5,613 nucleotides of DNA, taken from JAWLHU01 sp049325315 (GTDB taxonomy: Bacteria > Bacillota > Sulfobacillia > Symbiobacteriales > Symbiobacteriaceae). A model generated the notes under the pieces. It did not search any database, was not told the origin of the DNA, and saw only the letters and a program-made list of their open reading frames with translations. This document shows positions 1 to 5,472 of the stretch, one piece after another; the first letter of the stretch is position 1; the number at the start of each line of letters is the position of its first letter. The stretch covers positions 1-5,613 of the forward strand of contig JBMONB010000139.1 in assembly GCA_049325315.1 (NCBI GenBank), in the 5' to 3' direction. Position numbers and translations under genes: made by a program.

Positions 1-64
1 GGGTAGCACCCCCAAAAAAGCTGCTGAACCCTTGTCTTAAGCTTCATACTCCCTTTATCTGTAT
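1..64. other. Left-edge non-coding segment
   Basis: This short stretch is visibly less GC-rich than the genes to its right, with A- and T-rich patches around 13-18 and 50-64. I see no start codon with a ribosome binding site, no tRNA or rRNA similarity and no terminal repeat. It probably separates the leftward operon from whatever lies outside the window. Confidence 0.4.
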
Positions 65-113
65 ACAAAACAGCCCCTGCGTCCGCTTTGCGGACAGCAG
101 AGGGCTGTTTTGT
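65..113 (-). terminator. Long hairpin, probable terminator of the tetR-phosphotransferase operon
   Basis: Positions 65-76 (ACAAAACAGCCC) are the exact reverse complement of 102-113 (GGGCTGTTTTGT). Inside them CTGC (77-80) pairs with GCAG (97-100) and GTCCG (81-85) pairs with CGGAC (91-95), leaving a loop around CTTTG and single bulged A residues at 96 and 101. Read leftward, a GC-rich stem ends in a TTTTGT arm, as expected for an intrinsic terminator. Because the A/T tracts are at both ends, it could also stop rightward transcription entering the locus. It lies 47 bp beyond the stop codon of the phosphotransferase gene. Confidence 0.7.
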
Positions 114-124
114 CAGCAAGCTGA

Positions 125-153
125 ACGGGGGAGGCGATCATCGCCTCCCCCGT
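125..153 (-). terminator. Perfect 13-bp hairpin directly after the phosphotransferase stop codon
   Basis: Positions 125-137 (ACGGGGGAGGCGA) are perfectly complementary to 141-153, with only TCA between them. The stem begins 6 bp past the stop codon at 160-162. There is no U-tract after it in the leftward direction (the next bases read TCAGCTTGCTGA), so by itself it is a poor intrinsic terminator. It more likely stabilises the mRNA 3' end, or works together with the longer hairpin at 65-113. Confidence 0.55.
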
Positions 154-159
154 GTCATC

Positions 160-2748
160 TTAATTCAGCGGTACCACCGTCCCGGCACTGCCATCAACCC
201 GCACCCGCTGGCCGGTCTGCAGGCGGGTCGTCGCTTCCGGCACGCCTACCACGGCGGGAATCCCGTACTCCCGGGCGACCACGGAACCGTGGGACATCAT
301 CCCCCCGGTCTCGGTCACCAGCGCCCCCGCCGTCAGGAAGAGCGGGGTCCAGGCGGGATCGGTCCCGGGGGCGACCAGAACCTCCCCGAGCTCCAGCCGG
401 GCCCCGACGGGGTTCAGAATCACCCGGACCACCCCTTCATGACTGCCTGCAGAGGCCCCCGCCCCTGCCAGCACCCCGTCCTTGCCCGGCGGAATCCCAT
501 AGGAGACCTCGCCCTCACTGGTCATGGCCAGGGGCACCGGACGACGCCTCATGTCACGCTCGTACGCCCTGCGGTTCTGGGCAGCCACCTCCCGCAGGTT
601 CCGCTGCGTCACCAGGTCGTCGAGGGTGAGGAAGAAGACGTCATCCACCAGTTCGAGCCGGCTCTCCTTTACCAGGTCGGCGCCTGCCTCCTTCAGCAGT
701 CGCCGGACGGTGGCAAAGAGGCGTATCACGTAGAACTTGTGCCATTCCCGCAGGCCGATCAACTGTCGGTGCCGGCGCAGGAGCAGCCGCATGAGGGCAG
801 CGGCGAGCGGTCCCTTCTTGCTGCGGACCGCTGTAACGACGGTAGCGATGCCCTCCTCCGCAGCCACTGCACCCTTCTGGAAGTGATGCTCAGGGTCCGT
901 CGTTCCCGCACCCTGCTCCATGTAGGTGGAGAGCAGGTGCAGAATATAGCCCGGCTCCTCCCGCCAGCGCGGGAGGCCGATGTCGATCTCCCGCACCGTC
1001 CGGTGGCCATACTGGTCGAGCAAGGCTGCCACCGCCGGATGATCGGCACTCGGGGCTGCCCCCTCGGCCAGCAGCCTGCGGGAGAGTTGCCAGAGGGCGA
1101 GGTCCATCTCTGTGGTGGGGTTGTGTGGCACGGAGCGTCCAACCGGGTCCAGCAGGGCCGGGTCCAGCCCCCACGCCACCAGCCTCTTCCTGGCGATGGC
1201 GAGGGCGGCCATCCCCGCTCCGGCGGGCGGCCCTGTGCGTGCCACCACCTCCGGGACGGCGGAACCCAGGGCCCTGTGGATGAACCGAACCCGATCCGGG
1301 ATGGATTGAAGCCGGCGGCTCTCCTCCTCCAGGGCGTCCAGGTGCGCCTCAACCGCCTGCTTCGCCCTCTGCCTCCCTCCGTCGGGATCCACCAGGGTTC
1401 GGAGCACCCGCCCCGCAAGGGTCAGGAGCACCCGCTTGGACAGGCGCCGCACCGGAATCGGGCTCCTCTCGGAGACCGGCCCCAGCCGTTCTCCCACCCG
1501 GGAGAGCAGATCCTGCACGGCCTGCCCCATCGCCTTGTCGATCATGTCGCCGCCGACCCGCTCGCGGCCCATCTTTGTGCGCAGGAGGGGTGTCACATCC
1601 AGGTAGATGCGTCCGGCAGCGGCCGTGAAGAAGGCCGGCGTGTCCAGAGCCATCTTCAGGCCCAGGAACTGCGGGACATTCCCGAACATGGTACGCAGGA
1701 CGGAGATGCCCGCTGGGGTGATCGGCTCCATAAAGCCCTGCATTCCATTCAAGGTGGCGTAGATACGCAGGCCGGCGCCCGGCGGAGGCGCGGGCTCCGG
1801 TAGTGGAAAGAGCGTGGTGATCGGGCGTGACTGGAGCAGGTAGAGCTCTCCCCCAGCCACGGCCCACTCCAGGTCCTGGGGCGCCCCGAAATGGGCGGCC
1901 GCCCGGCGGCCCAGGTCCACCAGCGCCGCCACCTGGGCGGGGTCCAGCACGGGCTTCCTCTGCATCTCCTCCGGCACCGGGCGCTCCTCGGTGCCATTTT
2001 TCGTACGGGCGATCATCACCGTCTTGGCCGCCACCTGCTCCCGGAGGATCGCCCCGGTCTTCCCGTCGGCCAGCCAGTTGTCGGGGGAGACCAGACCGCT
2101 GACCACCGCCTCGCCAAGGCCCCAGGCGCCGTCGATCACCATGTGGTCCCGGCGCCCGCTGATCGGGTCGGCGGTGAACAGGACGCCTGCCACATCTGCA
2201 TCGACCAGCCGCTGTACCACAGCGGCCAGTGCCACATCGCCGGGGGCGATGCCGTTTCGAATGCGGTAGGACAGGGCGCGGCCCGTCCACAGGGATGACC
2301 AGCAGCGCCTGACCGACTCCACCACCTGCTCGGCGCCCTCCACGTTGAGGTAGGTCTCCTGTTGTCCGGCAAAGGAGGCATCCGGCAGGTCCTCGGCAGT
2401 GGCCGATGACCGGACCGCGACCGGGCCGCCGCCCAGCGCCTTGTACCCCTCGACAATCGCCTCGGCGATCTCCGTGGGGACAGGGTGCTGGTCGAACAGG
2501 GCGCGAATGCGGGCGGAGGCTGCGTCCAGGGACTCCTGGCTGTTGGCGTCTGCTGCGGCGGCCAGCCGCTCAATCTCCGCGAAGATCGAGGCCTGCTGCA
2601 CGAACCGCTGGTAGGCGTGGGTCAGCACCACGTAGCCCGGCGGGACGGGGAGCCCGGCCTGCACCATGGCGCCGAGGTTTGTGCCCTTTCCGCCCGCCAG
2701 GGGGAGATCCTCCCGGGTGAGGTGTTCAAAGGTGCGAATCAGTTCCAT
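160..2748 (-). CDS. Rifampicin phosphotransferase-like (PEP-synthase-related) dikinase-fold enzyme
   Basis: The 862-residue protein has the domain order of rifampicin phosphotransferase (Rph). Such enzymes use ATP to phosphorylate a swivelling histidine and pass the phosphate to an antibiotic hydroxyl, giving AMP and Pi. The ATP-grasp half (about 1-311) shows GGKGTNLGAM at 19-28 (Lys21), AVRSSATAEDLPDASFAGQQE at 111-131 (Arg113), GVLFTADPISG at 188-198, GAWGLGEAVVSG at 207-218, and Glu294, Gln306 and Arg308 in DLEWAVAGGELYLLQSRP. A middle substrate-type domain follows (about 312-755), then a C-terminal phosphohistidine domain with TGGMMSHGSVVARE and catalytic His820. The length and these spacings match the Listeria enzyme (867 residues, His825) as I remember it. 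True PEP synthase has the histidine domain in the centre and a C-terminal PEP-binding barrel, which is absent here, so a PEP synthase label would be misleading. The start ATG (2748) has GAGGTG at 2756-2761, overlapping the tetR stop. The fold is certain; the rifamycin substrate is an inference. Confidence 0.88.
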   Translation of the reverse strand: MELIRTFEHLTREDLPLAGGKGTNLGAMVQAGLPVPPGYVVLTHAYQRFVQQASIFAEIERLAAAADANSQESLDAASARIRALFDQHPVPTEIAEAIVEGYKALGGGPVAVRSSATAEDLPDASFAGQQETYLNVEGAEQVVESVRRCWSSLWTGRALSYRIRNGIAPGDVALAAVVQRLVDADVAGVLFTADPISGRRDHMVIDGAWGLGEAVVSGLVSPDNWLADGKTGAILREQVAAKTVMIARTKNGTEERPVPEEMQRKPVLDPAQVAALVDLGRRAAAHFGAPQDLEWAVAGGELYLLQSRPITTLFPLPEPAPPPGAGLRIYATLNGMQGFMEPITPAGISVLRTMFGNVPQFLGLKMALDTPAFFTAAAGRIYLDVTPLLRTKMGRERVGGDMIDKAMGQAVQDLLSRVGERLGPVSERSPIPVRRLSKRVLLTLAGRVLRTLVDPDGGRQRAKQAVEAHLDALEEESRRLQSIPDRVRFIHRALGSAVPEVVARTGPPAGAGMAALAIARKRLVAWGLDPALLDPVGRSVPHNPTTEMDLALWQLSRRLLAEGAAPSADHPAVAALLDQYGHRTVREIDIGLPRWREEPGYILHLLSTYMEQGAGTTDPEHHFQKGAVAAEEGIATVVTAVRSKKGPLAAALMRLLLRRHRQLIGLREWHKFYVIRLFATVRRLLKEAGADLVKESRLELVDDVFFLTLDDLVTQRNLREVAAQNRRAYERDMRRRPVPLAMTSEGEVSYGIPPGKDGVLAGAGASAGSHEGVVRVILNPVGARLELGEVLVAPGTDPAWTPLFLTAGALVTETGGMMSHGSVVAREYGIPAVVGVPEATTRLQTGQRVRVDGSAGTVVPLN

Positions 2749-2755
2749 TGTGTTT

Positions 2756-2761
2756 CACCTC
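2756..2761 (-). promoter_or_regulatory. Shine-Dalgarno site overlapping the tetR stop codon
   Basis: On the minus strand GAGGTG sits 7 nt before the phosphotransferase ATG, and the tetR stop codon TGA (2762-2760) lies within it. Ribosomes ending tetR would be placed on this site, so translation of the two genes is probably coupled. It also fixes 2748 as the start codon. Confidence 0.75.
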
Positions 2762-3338
2762 ACCGCAGGAGTGGTCGGACCGCCGCTTCGAAGAGGGGCC
2801 GCCATTCTTGCCCCTGCGGCTCGCCAGCCACCCCAAGCTCACCAAACTGTCTGGCCGTCCGCAGCAGACCGATAAGCTGGAGGATCGTGACATGGTGGTC
2901 CACCTCGGGGCGCAGGGCGGGAGCCGCCTGAGCCAGGGCCCGCCGCAGATAGCCGTAGATTGCCTCGGCGATCTTCTTCATTTCAGCCCGTACCTCCGGC
3001 AGGTTCGCAAACTCCATCTTGGCGAGGGGAAGCCCGGGGACCTTGCGGTGCTCCTGTACGAGCTCCGTGAGAAAGAGCAGGCAGGCGACCAGCCCCTCAG
3101 CGGCATTCTCGGGGTCCACGCCCGGATCGGCGCTCTCCAGCCGGGCCGCCGGGCTGTAGCGGCGAATCGCCTCCACCACAATGGTCGCCTTGTCGCCAAA
3201 GCGCCTGAACAGGGTGACGGGGTTTACCCCGGCCTCCTGGGCGATCTCCCGGGTTGTCACAGCGTCGGGTCCACGTTCCGCGGTCAGACGCAGAAAGGCG
3301 GCGAGGATCTGATCATCAGTGTTTCGGGTCCCATCCAT
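2760..3338 (-). CDS. TetR/AcrR-family transcriptional repressor
   Basis: This 192-residue protein has the usual TetR length. The N-terminal DNA-binding domain covers about residues 7-52, with the helix-turn-helix in TTREIAQEAGVNPVTLFRRF (28-47), followed by GDKATIVVEAI at the start of helix 4. The rest is a helical ligand-binding and dimerisation domain that is poorly conserved in this family, so the ligand cannot be read from sequence. The start ATG at 3338 has a near-perfect GGAGGT 8 nt upstream; nearby ATGs at 3334 and 3342 are out of frame. It is the first gene of a two-gene operon, 11 bp from the phosphotransferase gene, and divergent from the exporter. The palindromes in the divergent region make it the likely repressor of both transcription units and of itself. 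By synteny it resembles B. subtilis yvkB (from memory). Confidence 0.92.
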   Translation of the reverse strand: MDGTRNTDDQILAAFLRLTAERGPDAVTTREIAQEAGVNPVTLFRRFGDKATIVVEAIRRYSPAARLESADPGVDPENAAEGLVACLLFLTELVQEHRKVPGLPLAKMEFANLPEVRAEMKKIAEAIYGYLRRALAQAAPALRPEVDHHVTILQLIGLLRTARQFGELGVAGEPQGQEWRPLFEAAVRPLLR

Positions 3339-3346
3339 GCATACCC

Positions 3347-3352
3347 ACCTCC
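3347..3352 (-). promoter_or_regulatory. Strong ribosome binding site of tetR
   Basis: GGAGGT on the minus strand lies 8 nt before the ATG at 3338. It decides between three closely spaced ATGs (3342, 3338, 3334), of which only the one at 3338 opens the TetR frame. Confidence 0.8.
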
Positions 3353-3367
3353 GGCTTCGCTACTATC

Positions 3368-3396
3368 ACCATATCATGCGGAGGAAATGCAAGCAA
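3368..3396 (-). promoter_or_regulatory. Candidate promoter of the tetR-phosphotransferase operon
   Basis: Read leftward, TTGCTT (3396-3391) acts as -35 and TATGGT (3373-3368) as -10, with a 17-bp spacer and a TGA extension (TGn) just before the -10. Each hexamer alone is only a fair match (3/6 and 4/6), but the ideal spacing and extended -10 support the call. Transcription would begin near 3361, giving a leader of about 22 nt that holds the tetR Shine-Dalgarno site. The -35 lies inside the palindrome at 3385-3412, so a bound repressor would block it: autoregulation. Confidence 0.5.
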
Positions 3397-3412
3397 CCGG
3401 TTGCTTGCATTT
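3385..3412. promoter_or_regulatory. Operator 1: perfect 28-bp palindrome, probable TetR binding site
   Basis: The left half AAATGCAAGCAACC (3385-3398) is followed with no gap by its exact reverse complement (3399-3412). Dyad-symmetric sites of this kind in a tetR-transporter intergenic region are the standard operator of TetR dimers. The central core is GCAACCGGTTGC (3393-3404), and this core recurs with one change at 3438-3449. The palindrome supplies the -35 boxes of both candidate divergent promoters, so one bound complex could silence both directions. Confidence 0.85.
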
Positions 3413-3429
3413 TGTCCATGTGGTACCGT
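3401..3429 (+). promoter_or_regulatory. Candidate promoter of the exporter gene
   Basis: TTGCTT (3401-3406) and TACCGT (3424-3429) are separated by 17 bp, with TGG (TGn) preceding the -10. The hexamers are weak (3/6 each), but the arrangement mirrors the leftward promoter exactly: same -35 sequence, same spacer and same extended -10. Transcription would start near 3436, right at the second operator, leaving a leader of about 32 nt. This is an inference from pattern alone. Confidence 0.4.
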
Positions 3430-3435
3430 GGGTGT

Positions 3436-3449
3436 AAGCAACCGATTGC
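3436..3449. promoter_or_regulatory. Operator 2: second copy of the operator core
   Basis: AAGCAACCGATTGC matches the corresponding bases of operator 1 (AAGCAACCGGTTGC, 3391-3404) at 13 of 14 positions. Its dyad is slightly imperfect and lacks the outer flanks, so it should bind more weakly. The centres of the two sites are 45 bp apart, a little over four helical turns. It lies at the predicted start of the exporter transcript and just before its ribosome binding site, so binding would add a block to the exporter only and not to the tetR operon. Confidence 0.65.
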
Positions 3450-3452
3450 CCG

Positions 3453-3457
3453 GGAGG
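3453..3457 (+). promoter_or_regulatory. Ribosome binding site of the exporter gene
   Basis: GGAGG lies 10 nt before the GTG start at 3468. The next bases make a small palindrome, GGGTATACCC (3456-3465), between the site and the start codon. This site supports the GTG start; the first in-frame ATG (residue 13) would cut into the first membrane segment. Confidence 0.7.
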
Positions 3458-3467
3458 GTATACCCAC

Positions 3468-5045
3468 GTGACAAAAGCGCAAAAGGCGTTTACCACCGCC
3501 GCCATGATGGTCGGTCTCTTTGTGGCCGCCCTGGACCAGACCATTGTGGATACGGCCTTTCCCAAAATGGTGACGGAGTTGGGCGGCGTCTCCATGTTCA
3601 CCTGGGTGATCACCGCCTACCTGCTGGCCTCCACCTCCATCGTGCCCGTGGTGGGGAAGCTGTCGGACATGTACGGCCGGAAGCTCTTCTGGATGATGGG
3701 CATCATCGTCTTCGTCGGGGGCTCGGTCCTTTGCGGGCAGGCGCAGAGCATGACGCAGTTGATCATCTTCCGCGCCGTTCAGGGGGTCGGCGGGGGGATG
3801 ATCATGCCCGTCGCCCAGACGATCATCGGGGACATGTACACCGGCCCACAGCGCGCCCGGATGCAGGGCCTGTTCGCGGCGGTCTTCGCCCTCGCATCGG
3901 CCATTGGCCCTCTGGTTGGGGGCTGGATTGTCGATCTCTTCCACTGGAAGTACATCTTCCTGATCAACGTGCCCACCGGGGGTGTGGCGCTGCTCCTCTC
4001 TGCGTGGACGCTGAAGAACACGCCCAACGCCCGGGGGCGAAGGGTCGACTGGCCCGGCTCCCTCCTATTTATCGCGGCCGTGGCCACCTTCCTACTGGGG
4101 CTTCAGGGCGGAGGGGAGCACTGGGCGTGGGCCGGCTGGCAGAGCCTGGCCCTCTTCGGGAGCAGCGCCGTCGCCGTGGCGCTCTTCGTCCGCAACGAAC
4201 TGCGGGTGGCCGAGCCGATTCTGGATCTGAGGCTCTTCGCCAACCGCACCTATACCGTGGCGGCGCTAATCGCATTCATCTTAGGCGCCGGCATGTTCGG
4301 GGCGATCGTCTTCTTCCCCTGGTTCATTCAAGGGGTGGTCGGCGCCAGCGCGACCAGCTCGGGGACGGTGCTGCTGCCCATGACCCTGCTCATGGTGGTG
4401 GGCTCCGTGTTGGGAGGACAGATCACCCAGCGGGTGGCGTATCGGTGGCAGATCACAGGGGGCTTCCTGTTCATCGGGTCCGGTTTTTTACTGGCGACCC
4501 GGTTCACCGCCGCCACCACCCTCTGGGAGGCCCGCGGGGCGATCATGCTGCTGGGGTTCGGACTGGGGCTGATCCACCCGATTATCACCGTTGCGGTCCA
4601 GCAGGCCTTTGGCCGGGAGCGGCGTGGCACCGTAACCGCCACCACCACCTTCTTCCGCAGTATCGGCTCGACCCTGGGCGTCACGGTCTTCGGGATCCTG
4701 TTCAACCACCAGATGAGCCGCCAGTTCGATCTGCTCCTGGCGCCGAAGCTCACCGGGTTGGAGCCCTCGGCGGGCGCAGTGCTGGGCGAACTGGCCCAAC
4801 GGCCATCGAACCTGGTTCAGATCCTGCTCCAGCCCCGGCTCCAGGAGAAACTCCCCACCAACCTGCGGGAGATGGTGGTGGAGACCATCGAGAGCATGAT
4901 GGCTGGCGCCATCCACCCCGTCTTCTGGGCCTCGCTGGGGGTCACCCTTTGCGGCATCCTCATCGCGCAGTTCCTGGGTAGCGAGAGCCTGACGGCGCAG
5001 ATGAAGCGGCAAGAATCGTCTCCTCCACCTCGGCCCGGGCGTTGA
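3468..5045 (+). CDS. DHA2-family (EmrB/QacA-type) MFS drug exporter
   Basis: The 525-residue integral membrane protein would expel drugs in exchange for protons across the cytoplasmic membrane. Reading hydrophobic stretches by eye gives about 14 membrane segments, as in the DHA2 family. Diagnostic motifs are present: motif D1 in helix 1 (ALDQTIVDTAFP, 21-32), motif A between helices 2 and 3 (GKLSDMYGRK, 63-72), motif B in helix 4 (RAVQGVGGGMIMP, 102-114), and antiporter motif C in helix 5 (AIGPLVGGW, 145-153), followed by FLINVPTG (164-171). Large extracytoplasmic and cytoplasmic loops lie in the second half, and the last helix ends near FLGSESL. The tail after it (KRQESSPPPRPGR) is polar and unremarkable. 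The start is GTG with GGAGG upstream. It is divergent from tetR and shares its operator, so it is probably induced with the phosphotransferase. The exported substrate cannot be read from sequence. Its stop overlaps a convergent fragment by 86 bp. Confidence 0.93.
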   Translation: MTKAQKAFTTAAMMVGLFVAALDQTIVDTAFPKMVTELGGVSMFTWVITAYLLASTSIVPVVGKLSDMYGRKLFWMMGIIVFVGGSVLCGQAQSMTQLIIFRAVQGVGGGMIMPVAQTIIGDMYTGPQRARMQGLFAAVFALASAIGPLVGGWIVDLFHWKYIFLINVPTGGVALLLSAWTLKNTPNARGRRVDWPGSLLFIAAVATFLLGLQGGGEHWAWAGWQSLALFGSSAVAVALFVRNELRVAEPILDLRLFANRTYTVAALIAFILGAGMFGAIVFFPWFIQGVVGASATSSGTVLLPMTLLMVVGSVLGGQITQRVAYRWQITGGFLFIGSGFLLATRFTAATTLWEARGAIMLLGFGLGLIHPIITVAVQQAFGRERRGTVTATTTFFRSIGSTLGVTVFGILFNHQMSRQFDLLLAPKLTGLEPSAGAVLGELAQRPSNLVQILLQPRLQEKLPTNLREMVVETIESMMAGAIHPVFWASLGVTLCGILIAQFLGSESLTAQMKRQESSPPPRPGR

Positions 5046-5472
5046 ACCGCCAGGGCACCAGCCGGTGCCAGAGCGTCGAGGTCTCCTCCCACTCCTGCAT
5101 GCGCCGGTACGGCCGGGCGAACCAGCCGCCCAGGAAGTTGGTCGATGCCAGATGCCCATAGCAAAGCAGGGCGGCCAGGGCTCGCCATTCCTGTTCAGGC
5201 AGCGGGTTTTCCGACTGGTAGCCCGCCACAAACGCCCCGATTCCCTCCAGGTCCAGCGCTGACAGGTGAATCCCCGTGTCCAGGTCCTCTACCAGGAACC
5301 CAACCCTGCCGGCGCCATCGGTCCAGTCCACCAGCGCGGCCACCTCGCCGTCGGGGCGGAAGAGCACCTGCTCCACCCAGAGCGTGCTCTTCATGCCTAA
5401 CGTCATCGGCGTCACCGGCGAGCGCAGCGAGTCCGTGTGCACGCCGTTGTTATACGAGCGAAGCACCGGCAC
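4960..5472 (-). pseudogene. C-terminal fragment of an APH/choline-kinase-fold phosphotransferase
   Basis: The open frame gives 170 residues, opening with a GTG that lacks a spaced ribosome binding site. From about residue 31 it resembles the C-lobe of aminoglycoside-phosphotransferase (APH) family proteins: LWVEQVLFRPDGEVAALVDW (31-50) aligns with the end of the Brenner loop (usual form HGDFWPGNVLW...) and the metal-binding DW strand (Asp49), then EDLDT (62-66) and a helical region to LWHRLVPWRF (134-143). The catalytic His-x-Asp and the whole ATP-binding N-lobe are missing (family members are about 300 residues), and the usual Asn of the loop is Gln35. Residues 6-26 are merely translation of the inverted repeat at 5395-5455. 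The last 28 or so residues are antisense to the exporter tail. I read it as a truncated, catalytically dead remnant. An ATG at 5394 could start a shorter 144-residue product. The APH assignment is by motif recognition only. Confidence 0.6.
5395..5455 (-). repeat. attC-like 61-bp imperfect inverted repeat (possible integron recombination site)
   Basis: Read on the minus strand, the element begins GTATAAC (one mismatch to RYYYAAC) and ends GTTAGGC (perfect GTTRRRY). Between them CGGCGT (element positions 10-15) pairs with ACGCCG (44-49), CAC (17-19) with GTG (41-43), and CGG (21-23) with CCG (38-40). This leaves G16 and A20 unpaired on one arm and a 14-nt loop. A length near 60, paired end boxes and bulged bases confined to one arm are the defining traits of attC sites. 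An ATG follows the GTTAGGC box directly, as often seen at the start of a gene cassette. Against this, the spacers between end box and stem are unequal (2 and 5 nt), and no integrase or second site is in view. Confidence 0.4.

Noticed and set aside
88..1803. Long plus-strand open frame of 571 codons antisense to the phosphotransferase gene
   Set aside because: Its sequence is low-complexity Pro/Arg/Gly/His-rich with no domain. The opposite strand encodes a clearly recognisable enzyme; long antisense frames are common in GC-rich DNA.
160..2748. Annotation as PEP synthase (ppsA) of gluconeogenesis
   Set aside because: The phosphohistidine domain is at the C-terminus (His820) and there is no C-terminal PEP/pyruvate-binding barrel, which PEP synthase requires.
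3341..3467. Direct repeat ATACCCAC at 3341-3348 and 3460-3467 near the two start codons
   Set aside because: It is only 8 bp, and each copy partly reflects a Shine-Dalgarno region or its complement; chance is enough.
3410..3476. Inverted repeats TTTTGTC/GACAAAA and CGTGGGT/ACCCACG around the exporter start, as a start-codon-masking RNA hairpin
   Set aside because: The upstream arms (3410-3416, 3427-3433) would lie before the proposed transcript start near 3436 and so would not be in the mRNA. The arms are short and separated by a long interval.
3254..4981. Long plus-strand open frame of 575 codons overlapping the exporter in another frame
   Set aside because: It spans the intergenic operators and runs out of frame through the exporter, is Arg/Gly/His-rich and has no motif; it is a shadow of the real gene.
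5054..5069. Hairpin GGCACC/GGTGCC just after the exporter stop as its terminator
   Set aside because: The 6-bp stem has no T-run on either side and lies within the APH-like coding segment (LWHRLVPW).
4488..5231. Minus-strand open frame of 247 codons across the exporter 3' end and APH fragment
   Set aside because: It has no domain, and its frame conflicts with the APH-like motifs in the neighbouring frame.
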